64,000 nucleotides of DNA, taken from positions 434,001 through 498,000 of the forward strand of contig JAZKDB010000001.1 of assembly GCA_040387755.1 (NCBI GenBank), in the 5' to 3' direction. This stretch comes from Rurimicrobium sp040387755. Its GTDB lineage: Bacteria > Bacteroidota > Bacteroidia > Chitinophagales > Chitinophagaceae. Below, one piece after another: positions 29,292 to 38,722 of this stretch. Both the position numbers and the translations under genes were made by a program. Below the pieces are notes generated by a model. It was not told where the DNA came from. It made no database searches and worked only from the letters and a program-made list of their open reading frames with translations. Position 1 is the first letter of the stretch. Every line of letters starts with the position of its first letter.

Positions 29292-30116
29292 GTGGCGCAA
29301 CCTATTGGTATTTTCGATTCGGGCTTCGGCGGATTAACAGTCTTCCGTTCTATTATTCAACAATTGCCTGATTACGATTTTATATATCTCGGAGATAATG
29401 CCCGTTCACCATACGGCAATCGCTCCTTCGAGACAGTCCATGAATATACTTTGCAATGTGTCGAGTGGTTTTTTCGTCAGGGATGCCCATTGGTTATTTT
29501 GGCTTGTAATACGGCATCCGCCAAGGCATTACGAAGTATCCAGCAAAATGATTTACCCAAGATAGATTCGGAAAAAAGAGTTTTGGGTGTTATCCGTCCT
29601 ACCGCAGAGTTAATCGGTAATTATTCCATTTCAAAATCTGTAGGAATTTTAGGCACAAAGGGTACCGTATTGTCACAATCTTACCCTATAGAAATAGCCC
29701 ATTTTTTTCCCAACATCAAAGTGAGTCAGCAAGCCTGTCCTATGTGGGTTCCGCTGATAGAAAACGGCGAGCATCATAGTGCCGGAGCTGATTATTTTAT
29801 TGAAAAAAATGTTTGCGAATTGATGGCTCAAGATGTCAATATTGACACTATTTTGTTGGCCTGTACCCATTATCCTTTAATTCAGCAGCAGATACAGAAA
29901 TTTTTGCCCAGACATATTCAGGTCATCAGCCAAGGCGATATTGTTGCAAATAGCCTAGTAGATTATCTGCACAGGCATCCGGAAATGGAGGAAAAGCTTA
30001 CAAAAAGTAAATCTGTCAGCTTCTTTACTACCGACGATACGGCCAGTTTTGATGCACATGGCTCTACCTTTTTTGGCTCTCCAATTCAATCGCAGTTTGC
30101 AGATGTAACAGTTTAG
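29292..30116 (+). CDS. murI: Glutamate racemase
   Basis: Converts L-glutamate to D-glutamate for peptidoglycan, in the cytoplasm. 274 residues. All family motifs are present: IGIFDSGFGGLTV (Asp9, Ser10), YLGDNARSPYG, the first catalytic cysteine in LACNTAS (Cys72), and the second in LLACTHYPL (Cys191, His193). The start is GTG at 29292, which gives the normal N-terminus and is placed about 20 bases after a good Bacteroidota promoter. The stop overlaps the stop of the convergent downstream gene by a few bases. Confidence 0.96.
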   Translation: MAQPIGIFDSGFGGLTVFRSIIQQLPDYDFIYLGDNARSPYGNRSFETVHEYTLQCVEWFFRQGCPLVILACNTASAKALRSIQQNDLPKIDSEKRVLGVIRPTAELIGNYSISKSVGILGTKGTVLSQSYPIEIAHFFPNIKVSQQACPMWVPLIENGEHHSAGADYFIEKNVCELMAQDVNIDTILLACTHYPLIQQQIQKFLPRHIQVISQGDIVANSLVDYLHRHPEMEEKLTKSKSVSFFTTDDTASFDAHGSTFFGSPIQSQFADVTV

Positions 30117-31378
30117 GTTTTTCGAGGCTTCTTTTTGGCTGCAGGAAAAAGTACGTTATTCAAAATCAAGCGATAACCAGGCGAAGTAGGGTGAAGGGAT
30201 AAGTCGGTGTGTGGGTTTCCGACAAGGTGGCGGTAATCTTCAGGGTCATGTCCTCCATAGAAAGTCCATGTTCCTTTTCCGAATTCGCCATGGATATAAC
30301 GAGCCTCATTGGCACTCTTATTTTCTCCCATTACCAATACACTTGACTTAAGGACATCTTTGCGAAAAGTAGTGGTTTGTCCCCAAAAGCCTTTGACAAT
30401 ATCAGTATGATTTTGGCATAGCATGGTAGGTACAGGGTCAAATTTTGCCGAGAAACTGAATAAGGTGAAATAATCAGTCTCCATAGGCACCCGACGGAAG
30501 TTGGTATTGTCTATATTGGAATATTCGTATTCAGCAGGGTTTTGAGAAATAACAAAATCTTTGAAGGCAAAGCATTGGCTAAAATCCAGCTGCTGTTGTG
30601 CTCCGGGAGCAATGGGATCCCCGTCAAATGGCACATCACATATATCCGTATTTTGGGCGGCCAGTGCAATGTCATAACTATCAGTTGCAGAGCACATGGC
30701 AAATAAATAACCACCACCTGCAACAAATTCACGGATTTTTTTAGCTACCGAAAGCTTAAGTTTGGACACTTTTTTGTACCCGTTTCTCTGGGCTATTGAT
30801 TCACTCAATTTCACATCCTCCTGATACCAGCTCGCATATCTGTAGGCCCCCCAAAATTTCCCATACTGCCCCGTAAAATCTTCGTGATGCAGATGCAGCC
30901 AATCGTATTCGGGCAATTTCATGGCCAATACTTCGTCGTCGTATATTTTGTCAAATGGAATTTCGGCATATTCAAGAACCAGTGTAACGGCATCATCCCA
31001 GGGATGTTTGCCGGGAGGGGTGTAAACGGCAATTTTGGGCGCTTTCTCCAGTTTGATAATGTCTTCATTATTGTCGGGAGCGCTTATCCTTTCTATTATA
31101 GCCAGATATTGTGCCTCCGTAATAATATCATAACTCACGCCACGTAATTTACACAGCCTTTCAATCGGTTCGTTTTGTTCAATAACAAAACTGCCTCCTT
31201 TGTAATTTAACAACCAATCAACAGAAATATTCAATTTTAGCGATGCAAATGCAACGCCATAAGCTTTAAGGTGAGCCTTCTGACTTTCTGCATCCATTGG
31301 GATAAAAATCCTTGCCGCAAAACTATGTGGAACAATGCCCGATAGAATAACAAGTAGAAATAGAATTTGTTTTTTCAC
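30113..31378 (-). CDS. Exported GATase-fold protein (often labelled asparagine synthetase B)
   Basis: A 421-residue conserved Bacteroidota protein that databases often call asparagine synthetase B, but I see neither the N-terminal Cys of a class II amidotransferase nor an ATP-pyrophosphatase loop. GTG at 31378 gives a clean signal peptide (MKKQILFLLVILSG, to about SFAA); the upstream TTG at 31417 would spoil it. The centre looks like a class I glutamine-amidotransferase/ThuA-like alpha-beta fold: KIAVYTPPGKHPWDDAVTLV, then FVAGGGYLFAMCSATDSYD with a Cys at an elbow-like position, and later GTWTFYGGHDPEDY. It is therefore probably an exported protein of unknown activity. Convergent with murI, the stops overlapping. 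Confidence 0.75.
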   Translation of the reverse strand: MKKQILFLLVILSGIVPHSFAARIFIPMDAESQKAHLKAYGVAFASLKLNISVDWLLNYKGGSFVIEQNEPIERLCKLRGVSYDIITEAQYLAIIERISAPDNNEDIIKLEKAPKIAVYTPPGKHPWDDAVTLVLEYAEIPFDKIYDDEVLAMKLPEYDWLHLHHEDFTGQYGKFWGAYRYASWYQEDVKLSESIAQRNGYKKVSKLKLSVAKKIREFVAGGGYLFAMCSATDSYDIALAAQNTDICDVPFDGDPIAPGAQQQLDFSQCFAFKDFVISQNPAEYEYSNIDNTNFRRVPMETDYFTLFSFSAKFDPVPTMLCQNHTDIVKGFWGQTTTFRKDVLKSSVLVMGENKSANEARYIHGEFGKGTWTFYGGHDPEDYRHLVGNPHTDLSLHPTSPGYRLILNNVLFPAAKKKPRKT

Positions 31379-31626
31379 TGAATTAATAGGGATTATAGTC
31401 TGTTGACTTTGTGCCAAATTAAGGCATATTATTATATTGCCTGCTGTTTTTTGTGAATTATGGCTCTTTTTTATGAAATTAATTTGGTGTGATTATCCTA
31501 ATCAAATATATTGAGTTGGGTATGCAACTTTAGAATAATGAGGGTGCAAGATGGTCTTGGTTTTGCATTTTTTTCTGGTGCAAAAGTGTCTATTACTTTT
31601 ACCCGTGATTATAATTTGTTAGTTGC

Positions 31627-31634
31627 TACATTTG
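31627..31634 (+). promoter_or_regulatory. Candidate -7 element before the ABC-2 permease
   Basis: TACATTTG matches TAnnTTTG, 25 bases before the ATG. No good -33 element is seen. Confidence 0.35.
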
Positions 31635-31659
31635 TCGCACTTTTTACAGAAATCCAATT

Positions 31660-32757
31660 ATGTCGTCTTACAATAATTTTCGGGCACTCAAAGCATTAAC
31701 CAAAGCTAGTCTTCAGTCAATACTCAAAAGTCCTTCAGCAGTCGTTTTTAGTATTGCCTTCCCTTTGGTTTTTATTATTGCTTTTGGTTTTTTGGGTGGA
31801 GGAAAAGGTTTTAGCGTAAAAATTGCAAAGTCGGCAAATTGTGATACGAACAATAAGCTATATCAGGCATTGCGGGAAAATCCATCTATAAAGTGGATTC
31901 AAATCTCTGGTGAAAAGGAGTTGCAAAGGGCAATTAAAGACGCAACAGTAACTGCAGTTATAGATATACAGGTGCAGAAGGTACTTAAACCTGCTTTTAA
32001 AGTAGAATTGAGTGGTGCAGAATCGCAGGGAGATAAGTTGGTGCAATTGCGTTCTATCATCAATGAAACAGTCCAAAATCTGAATCCTGAAATTGCTCAG
32101 AAAATGGCAGATCAGGCAGGTGTGACCATATCTGCTGCAAAAATGCGCGAATTCAAGACCATAGATTTTATATTACCAGGTCAATTAGGGTTTTCACTAT
32201 TAGCCGGCAGCATTTTTGGCACTGCATTTATATTTTTCAATATGCGCCAAACCCTTGTATTAAAGCGGTTTTTTGCTACCCCTGTCCGCCGCGAAGTGAT
32301 TGTGTTAAGCGAAGGTATTGCACGTATGGTTTTTCAGATACTTACCGCTTTTATCATTATTGGTGTAGGGTATTATGCGTTCGACTACCATCTCGTACAT
32401 GGTTTCGGCACGGTGCTACAAATGATTATACTATGTACTATTGGTGTGATGGTGTTTATGGGCTTTGGTTTCGCAGTAAGTGGTCTTGCTAAAAGTGAAT
32501 CCTCTATTCCTCCTTTGGCCAATATGATTACGATGCCTCAGTTTTTACTGGCCGGAACTTTTTTTCCCATTGACAATTTCCCGAAATGGCTTCAGCCATT
32601 GTGCAACATCATGCCTTTAACTTATCTTAACGATGCCTTGCGCAAAACGGCTTTTGATGGTGCAAGTTTTTGGGATGTAAAAATTGATGTTTTGGTATTA
32701 CTGATTTGGGGCGTTTTGGTTTATGTGTTGGCCAGCAGGGTTTTTAAATGGGAGTAA
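31660..32757 (+). CDS. ABC-2 type transporter permease
   Basis: A 365-residue inner-membrane permease. One transmembrane helix near the N-terminus (about 25-45) is followed by a 120-residue extracytoplasmic domain, then five helices (about 178-365) with the ABC-2 hallmark PLTYLNDALRKTAFDG before the last helix. ABC-2 permeases export drugs, lipids or polysaccharides with a separate ATPase; no ATPase gene is adjacent, so the partner must be encoded elsewhere. It is followed 22 bases later by the oxidoreductase gene and may be cotranscribed with it without a functional link. Confidence 0.85.
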   Translation: MSSYNNFRALKALTKASLQSILKSPSAVVFSIAFPLVFIIAFGFLGGGKGFSVKIAKSANCDTNNKLYQALRENPSIKWIQISGEKELQRAIKDATVTAVIDIQVQKVLKPAFKVELSGAESQGDKLVQLRSIINETVQNLNPEIAQKMADQAGVTISAAKMREFKTIDFILPGQLGFSLLAGSIFGTAFIFFNMRQTLVLKRFFATPVRREVIVLSEGIARMVFQILTAFIIIGVGYYAFDYHLVHGFGTVLQMIILCTIGVMVFMGFGFAVSGLAKSESSIPPLANMITMPQFLLAGTFFPIDNFPKWLQPLCNIMPLTYLNDALRKTAFDGASFWDVKIDVLVLLIWGVLVYVLASRVFKWE

Positions 32758-32779
32758 TTTTAAATTTTTAGGGTTAGTA

Positions 32780-33790
32780 ATGAGCACAGTAAAATTTGCA
32801 ATAATAGGATTAGGAAACATTGGTAAACGTCATGCCGAGCATATACAGCTGCAGGCTAACGCTGAGTTGGTCGCTGTATGCGACATTGACCTGTCCAAGT
32901 CCGGCTCGTTTTCTGTTCCTTTTTATGAAGATATAGAAAGTCTCTTAGTACATTCTAAAGCTGAAGTGCTTTGTGTTTGCACACCTAATTACCTCCACGA
33001 AGAACATTCAATTGCTGGCCTGAAAGCAGGTCTTCACGTAGTGGTAGAAAAACCTATGGCTCTGAGTACTGCTGAATGTGACCGCATGATAGCTGCAGCT
33101 GAGGAGGCAGATAAAATGATATTCGCTGTCAAGCAAAATCGCTACAATCCTCCTGTGGTTGCTGTGAAAAAACTGATAGATGAGGGTCGCTTGGGTAAAA
33201 TCTTTATGGTTCAGGTCAATTGTTTTTGGAATCGTGGCGACAGTTATTACAGTCAGAGTGATTGGCGTGGGAAAAAGGCAAAAGATGGGGGATGTTTATT
33301 TACTCAATTCAGTCATTTTGTAGATATTATGTACTACCTCAATGGGAATATCGAGAAGGCATTTGGACTGATTCAGAATTTTGCTCATAAACACAATACA
33401 GAGTTTGAAGATACCGGTAGTTTTGTGCTGCAGGCGGGCAATGGCTCTGTAGTGAATTTTAATTTTACCACTTGTTCCTTCGAAAAAAATATGGAAGGCG
33501 CCATTACTGTATTTGCCGAAAAAGGAACCGTAAAAATTGGCGGACAATACCTGAATACAATTGAATATCAACACATTGAAGGCGATGCAATCCCTCCTAT
33601 TAATATTACTGCAAAAAACAACGATTACGGCCTCTATCAGGGTTCTATGAGCAATCATGACAAGCTGATACAAAATGTGGTAGATGTATTGCAAAACGGA
33701 GCCAAAATCATGACTACCGCCGAAGAAGGAAGGGATGTAGTCAGAATCATCGAATTGATGTACGCATCAATTAGCTTTCAATCTGAGTAA
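32780..33790 (+). CDS. Gfo/Idh/MocA family NAD(P)-dependent oxidoreductase
   Basis: A 336-residue sugar-type dehydrogenase. The N-terminal Rossmann fold starts at AIIGLGNIGKRHAEHI, followed by CVCTPNYLH and the family EKP motif (VVEKPMALS). The second domain carries GGCLFTQFSHFVDIMYYL with the usual catalytic histidine position. The sequence is most like the WlbA/WbpB type that oxidises UDP-N-acetylglucosamine derivatives for surface polysaccharide, but substrate assignment is tentative. ATG 32780 is used because the earlier in-frame start (32723) lies inside the permease gene and adds a non-family leader. Confidence 0.85.
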   Translation: MSTVKFAIIGLGNIGKRHAEHIQLQANAELVAVCDIDLSKSGSFSVPFYEDIESLLVHSKAEVLCVCTPNYLHEEHSIAGLKAGLHVVVEKPMALSTAECDRMIAAAEEADKMIFAVKQNRYNPPVVAVKKLIDEGRLGKIFMVQVNCFWNRGDSYYSQSDWRGKKAKDGGCLFTQFSHFVDIMYYLNGNIEKAFGLIQNFAHKHNTEFEDTGSFVLQAGNGSVVNFNFTTCSFEKNMEGAITVFAEKGTVKIGGQYLNTIEYQHIEGDAIPPINITAKNNDYGLYQGSMSNHDKLIQNVVDVLQNGAKIMTTAEEGRDVVRIIELMYASISFQSE

Positions 33791-33955
33791 AGTGTGTATT
33801 ATCAAATTTATTTTCTATTTTGACGCTAACATTTCCTTTACTCTGAGCGTCACTAGTTTAGGAATCTTTTTTGATGAACCAATATTATTGACTTGACAAC
33901 CATTTCCACATTCTCTTTGCAGGGAAGCACCCTTGAGGGTGCTGATGGCTTGGCT

Positions 33956-34477
33956 ATGCTCATAAGTCAGTGTATTGCCAATGATAAAAGAGCGCAAAAG
34001 CAACTATATGAACGTTTTGCGCCATCTCTTTATGCAAAAATTCGTCGTTATGTAAGCGAGGTGTCGGAGGCAAATGAAATCCTGAATGACAGTTTTTTTA
34101 AAATTTTCACTAATCTGACTGCCTACAGCTCTACAGGCTCTTTTGAAGGCTGGATGCATCGTATTACCATCAACACGATAATGGATTTTTTGCGCAAGCA
34201 AAAGAGATATAATAAAATGATTAATGACGAAACAGAAGTTGATGAAATGCAAACGCTCATTCCCGAAACCAGCATTGGAAAATTAGCCTATAAGGAATTA
34301 CTTGCGTTGGTGCATTCGCTACCTGATGCTCAAAGAAGCGTCTTCAATTTATTCGTATTTGATAATTGTACACATAAGGAAATAGGGGAACTACTCAGTA
34401 TAACAGAAAATAATAGTAGATGGCACTTAAACGATGCAAGACGTAGATTAAAACAAAAATTAGATGCTTTGAAATAA
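33956..34477 (+). CDS. ECF-type RNA polymerase sigma factor
   Basis: A 173-residue group IV sigma factor with region 2 (KAQKQLYERFAPSLY-like opening, EILNDSFFKIFTNL, GSFEGWMHRITINTIMDFLR) and region 4 (LPDAQRSVFNLFVFDNCTHK, then a helix-turn-helix ending in RRRLKQKL). ATG 33956 gives the usual distance to region 2; a TTG at 33893 would add 21 residues. The next gene begins 10 bases after its stop and encodes a protein with an anti-sigma-like N-terminus, so the pair is likely a sigma/anti-sigma unit responding to an envelope signal. The regulon is not visible. Confidence 0.9.
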   Translation: MLISQCIANDKRAQKQLYERFAPSLYAKIRRYVSEVSEANEILNDSFFKIFTNLTAYSSTGSFEGWMHRITINTIMDFLRKQKRYNKMINDETEVDEMQTLIPETSIGKLAYKELLALVHSLPDAQRSVFNLFVFDNCTHKEIGELLSITENNSRWHLNDARRRLKQKLDALK

Positions 34478-34487
34478 GGCTTTGAAA

Positions 34488-36581
34488 ATGGAAAACAACA
34501 AAGGAAATATTGATGAATTTTTTCAGGTGGAGCTCGGTAATTATACCGAGATGCCTCCTTCATCAGTATGGGAAAGTTTGGAAAAAAGGTTAGACCAAAG
34601 GTCTGACAAACCCAAAAGAATTTGGTGGCTGTATTTACTTGTCGCTGCTATTTTTGTGGGTGGTTCTATTGCTGCGTATTTCATTGCCAGTCAAAATAAT
34701 TCTTTAAAACTGTCTAAACATAAAAATGAATCCTTTGAAGGCAATTCATCAAGCAACAGTTTTTCCAATCCCCCTTTATCAGAAATCAACAATGGTATTG
34801 TAAACAGCGAATCTAAAATAATAGACGAAGAAGTGAATGGGCCTGCAGTTCCACCACTCTCGGAAAAAAATAATCAGACTTCAAATGCCACTGAAAGCAA
34901 TAATTTAATTTCAGAAGCTGCATCCACATCGAAATCTAAACATACTAAAGCAGGTCGTTCTACTGAAGCTAAAAATCATACTTCTGAAAATACAGAGGCA
35001 CATCAAAAGGAGAATGGGCTGGATTCAGGTAATAATAGTACCCCTCAAAATAACTCTCCTGAGAAAATAAATTCTTCAAAAACCAGAGCTGGCAGATTCA
35101 ATGAAAACAGTTTAGCTAAAAATCAATCTCCTTCCGGAAAACAAAAGGAATCTTCTGAGAATATGGAAAATACCCAATCTCAGCTTGGATCAGGAGAGAA
35201 TACAAGAGCTCTGAATCAAAAGAAAAAATCGAATGCTGCTCATCAAAGCTCAACAGCAGCAAGTGTTACTGCAACAAAGCCTAAAACTATAAAAGCAAGT
35301 TTAAGTAATGATGAAAGATTTGTAGCATCAGCCACCACACCAAAAACGTCCGGGGTAAATAGCAAATCAGGTTCAAATAGTAATTTGAAAGACCCAAAAG
35401 AACCCGTTAAAGCGATAACACAAACGAATGATGTTGAAATGTCGGCGAAAAATACAAGTCCTGAGAAATCCGTTGCTAAAAAGCAAAATTCTACTCCACT
35501 TGTACAGAATAAAGACCGCGGTTTATCTGCATTTCCTGAAGAGGATGCCGAAGAGCTATCGAAAAATGATGCTATAAAAGATAAGGACTCCGATTTAGAA
35601 TCAGAGCAAACTACCAATCAAAAGTCTTCAACTTCATCCAAATTATTATTACAAGCAGAAGCTATCGAAAAAGTGCGCTCTTCAAATCCTTTGGCCGCAG
35701 CACCGGTGGCTGCAAATGAGATTGATGAAAGCACAGATATTAACGGAAAAGAAATCAAGTCATCGGCAGGCGGCGGTGGCGGTGGGGCAGCTTCAAAAGG
35801 TAAAAAAGAGAAGAAGTCGCTGAATATGGCCATAGGCGTAAAAATGGGTTACGAACAAGGAACGCAGAAGTTTACTGCCGGTAAATATGTAGGAACAATT
35901 TTTGCAGAAGTGAATTTTAGTAAAAAGCTGAGTTTTGTGATGCAGCCAAGCATTAAGTTTGGTACAGTAAACAGACAAATCTCAGGAGGTAATTTTGATA
36001 CGTTTGTGAATGCAGATGGAGTCCAGAGTTCGCGGCAGACCGAGGTGGATTCTACTGGTAAGCCAACAGGCTTTTACAACTATTATATCAGCCAGAAGTA
36101 TGATTCAATGGCACAATCTGCTGTCTTTAAAAAGCAGTTTATAGAAATTGAAATTCCTTTTTTATTTCGATACAGGGTAGACAAAAATTTCTCGGTTTTG
36201 GCTGGGGTCAATTTTCTGTTTGGTAAAACATTAGGCTACACTGTTTCGGAAAACAAGTTGTCAGGAGGTTTTATTACTGATTCGGTAATAAAAACCTTAG
36301 ATACCACCAGCGTTCCTGTGTCCGGAAGGTTTTTTTCCGAAGGTATCAGTGGAAAATCTGCTGCTTCTTCCGACCTTTCTGCCCCTATAAGTCCGGTAAG
36401 GTTTGGTTATACCATTGGCTTGTCCTACGTGTTTCGCGAACGCTTGATGATGGATTTGTTGATTCAGCAAAATCTGTCCGGAACTTCTGATATCTCCAAC
36501 GCCGAGGTGCGCAAAATTTTTGAGCAACCTTATGTAAGGCTGTCCCTTGGGTATACAATTTTTGGGAATAAGAAAAAATAG
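34488..36581 (+). CDS. Anti-sigma-like membrane protein fused to an outer-membrane beta-barrel
   Basis: A 697-residue protein of three parts: a short cytoplasmic N-terminus (1-44; NIDEFFQVELGNYTEMPPSS, SVWESLEKRL) and one transmembrane helix (45-67); about 375 residues of Ser/Asn/Lys/Glu-rich low-complexity sequence, predicted disordered, ending in a Gly run; then a roughly 245-residue C-terminal region (from about 450) like an outer-membrane beta-barrel (NMAIGVKMGYEQG, FAEVNFSKKLSFVMQPSIKF, final VRLSLGYTIF). It follows the ECF sigma gene by 10 bases and is probably its regulator, with the linker spanning the periplasm between both membranes. ATG 34488 is preferred over TTG 34482. The mechanism is inference. 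Confidence 0.75.
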   Translation: MENNKGNIDEFFQVELGNYTEMPPSSVWESLEKRLDQRSDKPKRIWWLYLLVAAIFVGGSIAAYFIASQNNSLKLSKHKNESFEGNSSSNSFSNPPLSEINNGIVNSESKIIDEEVNGPAVPPLSEKNNQTSNATESNNLISEAASTSKSKHTKAGRSTEAKNHTSENTEAHQKENGLDSGNNSTPQNNSPEKINSSKTRAGRFNENSLAKNQSPSGKQKESSENMENTQSQLGSGENTRALNQKKKSNAAHQSSTAASVTATKPKTIKASLSNDERFVASATTPKTSGVNSKSGSNSNLKDPKEPVKAITQTNDVEMSAKNTSPEKSVAKKQNSTPLVQNKDRGLSAFPEEDAEELSKNDAIKDKDSDLESEQTTNQKSSTSSKLLLQAEAIEKVRSSNPLAAAPVAANEIDESTDINGKEIKSSAGGGGGGAASKGKKEKKSLNMAIGVKMGYEQGTQKFTAGKYVGTIFAEVNFSKKLSFVMQPSIKFGTVNRQISGGNFDTFVNADGVQSSRQTEVDSTGKPTGFYNYYISQKYDSMAQSAVFKKQFIEIEIPFLFRYRVDKNFSVLAGVNFLFGKTLGYTVSENKLSGGFITDSVIKTLDTTSVPVSGRFFSEGISGKSAASSDLSAPISPVRFGYTIGLSYVFRERLMMDLLIQQNLSGTSDISNAEVRKIFEQPYVRLSLGYTIFGNKKK

Positions 36582-36665
36582 TCAGATTGTTCTCTAACAT
36601 TTTTAGAATGTAGTTCGTCTTATTATGGACATCACTATTTTAAAATGTACTAAAAAATTACAGTC

Positions 36666-37634
36666 ATGAAAACTATGAAATTATTTACTGGTTTATTTCT
36701 AGGCGCAATTATTGCACTTGCTTCTTGTAAAAAAGAAAATCCGAAAGCTACACCCACGCCGACACCCACTCCTACGCCTACACCAGGCGCGTATTCAAGC
36801 CTTGCAAAAGCTTTTGAAGAAGTGGCTCCTAAATCTAAGACCGTAACCATCAATGCTGCCGCAGGAGGCTCTTTTTACGGAAACAGTGGCACCCGTTACA
36901 TTTTTATGCCTAATTCTTTTGTCAATAGTGCGGGTGTTGTAGTGAGCGGTAATATTGATATTGAAGTTCTGGAATGTACTAAAGAAGCTGACATGATATT
37001 TGGTAAAATGCTACCTATGAGTGCCGGCGAGATGTTGTATTCTGGTGGAGAAATTAGTGTAAAAGCTACTCAAAGTGGTCAAGTGCTCAACATTCGTCCA
37101 GGTTATAATTATACAGTAAAAATGCCTACCAATAGTGGAGCATCTACAGCTGGAATGGATGTGTTTAGAGGTGTGGCAAGTACTGTCAATCGCGGCTCTG
37201 CTGTTGACTGGATGATCTTAAAAGATTCTACCACGGGCGGCATTGTCTATGATGGAGATACCATCATAATGACTCCGGACAGCGTTGGTTTTACCAACTG
37301 TGATAAATATGCAGCTTACACTAAGGCTTCTGTTGATGTGAAATTGGATGGTACAGGAGCTACAATTGATTCCAATAATGTGTATACTTATTTCCTTCCT
37401 GAGGGTTACCTGGCTGCAGTTTCTCTCTATGGAACAAGTTTTCTCTCAAATACAATGAAGTCTTGCAGTGTGCCCATGTTAAAATCACATATGGTGGCTT
37501 GTGCTGTTGTTGGTGGCGATTTTTATGGAGGCTATGTGAGCGGTATCACTCCCAGCTCAGGCAGTACTTATACCATTACACTTTCTAAAACTACTCCTGC
37601 TGCTTTTAAAACATCTATCAGTTCTTTGAAGTAA
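36666..37634 (+). CDS. Lipoprotein with Thr-Pro linker, function unknown
   Basis: A 322-residue lipoprotein: signal peptide with lipobox ALASC (Cys21), then a KKEN stretch and a Thr-Pro repeat linker (about 29-40) that tethers the domain away from the membrane. The body begins with VTINAAAGGSFYGNSGTRYI and FMPNSFVNSAGVVVSGNIDI, a pattern shared by many Bacteroidota surface lipoproteins whose first beta domain resembles a ZU5-like fold. No catalytic motif is seen. It follows the sigma/anti-sigma pair by 84 bases and could be part of that unit or its target. Confidence 0.7.
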   Translation: MKTMKLFTGLFLGAIIALASCKKENPKATPTPTPTPTPTPGAYSSLAKAFEEVAPKSKTVTINAAAGGSFYGNSGTRYIFMPNSFVNSAGVVVSGNIDIEVLECTKEADMIFGKMLPMSAGEMLYSGGEISVKATQSGQVLNIRPGYNYTVKMPTNSGASTAGMDVFRGVASTVNRGSAVDWMILKDSTTGGIVYDGDTIIMTPDSVGFTNCDKYAAYTKASVDVKLDGTGATIDSNNVYTYFLPEGYLAAVSLYGTSFLSNTMKSCSVPMLKSHMVACAVVGGDFYGGYVSGITPSSGSTYTITLSKTTPAAFKTSISSLK

Positions 37635-37655
37635 GTTTAGATATTAACCAAATTA

Positions 37656-37685
37656 AAAAAGACCATTCATCTGAATGGTCTTTTT
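37656..37685. terminator. Bidirectional terminator between lipoprotein and DUF1232 gene
   Basis: The perfect 14-bp stem AAAAAGACCATTCA and complement with a two-base loop lies between convergent genes. Confidence 0.88.
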
Positions 37686-37696
37686 CGTGAAATTAT

Positions 37697-38014
37697 TTAT
37701 TCGCAGAATCTTCTGTTTCTGGCTTTATACCTTGTATATCTCAACGTTTCGTGAGACAATACTTTTAATACCACAAACAATATAAACAAGTCATCCAGAA
37801 AACGGATAGAAATATGTTGTTCGGAAAACATGGATAAGGGCGAAAATATATATACTGCCGCTCCCAAAATGGTAACGATTAACAACCATGAAGGTTTGTA
37901 TTCAAACCTTGCGATGCAACGAACCATTTGCCAAAAAGTAGTACGTTTTTTGGTAATACTCTTTGTAACAGTATTCTTTACAACAAGCTTAGATATGTCT
38001 GTGATTCGGTCCAT
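37697..38014 (-). CDS. DUF1232 (YkvA-like) membrane protein
   Basis: A 105-residue protein with a hydrophobic core matching the DUF1232 signature: ILGAAVYIFSPLSMF, then RFLDDLFILFVVLKVL, with the conserved D-D after a proline-containing helix. The N-terminus is basic and the tail is basic as well. Members are small membrane-associated proteins of unknown function. Short for the family but apparently complete. Not obviously linked to its neighbours; the Nudix gene upstream is 77 bases away on the same strand. Confidence 0.65.
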   Translation of the reverse strand: MDRITDISKLVVKNTVTKSITKKRTTFWQMVRCIARFEYKPSWLLIVTILGAAVYIFSPLSMFSEQHISIRFLDDLFILFVVLKVLSHETLRYTRYKARNRRFCE

Positions 38015-38091
38015 TATTTTCTCAACTCCGTCTGCAAAGATGAAAAATCAAATGTTTGTATATTGTTAATGTATAAAGCTTAAGCCCAAAT

Positions 38092-38712
38092 TTACAAAAT
38101 CTTGGCTTCTTTGAGCACATCATTAATGGTTTCAAAAGAATTTATCAGTAGAGCAGGTATTTCTGAAGGCTTTACCCACATTACATGTTCGATACTTTCT
38201 TCTTTTTGAGGGAGTAATTGTTCTTTAGAACTTCCCTGCATCAGATACCATGCAGTATATTTTAGTACCAATTTACTGTTCATTGGATAGATATGCAAAG
38301 TGTTGCAGATTTTATGTTTTATCTGAACTGTTTTCAGACCCGTTTCTTCAATCACTTCCCTTACAGAGCATTGCTCAATGTCTTCACCCTCGTCCAGCTT
38401 TCCTTTGGGTAAATCCCATTTTCCTCTCCTGAAAATCATCAATACATCGCCGCTCTCATTCAAGACAACTCCTCCGCCGGAGTGCAGTGGATAAAATGCC
38501 CAAAGCAATTCCTTTTCCAGATGCTCTTTGTTTTCGTCTACAATCAGAACGCCTTTAGTATCATTCCGCTCCAGTAAGCGTATTGCCTCAGTGAAATGAG
38601 CTGAGGAGGCTCCAGACAAATGTATGTATTCGCTATGTTTCTTGAGTGATTCTTTACTGTCAGCAAGAATGAGTGGCTTATTGTTATAATATATTTTTTG
38701 AATAAAACCCAT
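38092..38712 (-). CDS. Nudix hydrolase
   Basis: A 206-residue hydrolase. The C-terminal two-thirds (from about 75) are the Nudix fold with the box G-K-L-D-E-G-E-D-x6-REVIEETGL, in which the metal-binding glutamates (REx2EE) are intact. The first 70 residues form a separate alpha/beta region with HFTEAIRLLERNDTKG and VDENKEHLE, found with this Bacteroidota group but of unknown role. The substrate, a nucleoside diphosphate derivative, cannot be named. Divergent from pyrE; the two starts are 47 bases apart and share a promoter region. Confidence 0.88.
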   Translation of the reverse strand: MGFIQKIYYNNKPLILADSKESLKKHSEYIHLSGASSAHFTEAIRLLERNDTKGVLIVDENKEHLEKELLWAFYPLHSGGGVVLNESGDVLMIFRRGKWDLPKGKLDEGEDIEQCSVREVIEETGLKTVQIKHKICNTLHIYPMNSKLVLKYTAWYLMQGSSKEQLLPQKEESIEHVMWVKPSEIPALLINSFETINDVLKEAKIL

Positions 38713-38722
38713 AGTTGCTTTT

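Noticed and set aside
30113..30116. Overlap of murI and the downstream gene as an error
   Set aside because: The genes are convergent and share only stop-codon bases; both reading frames are intact.
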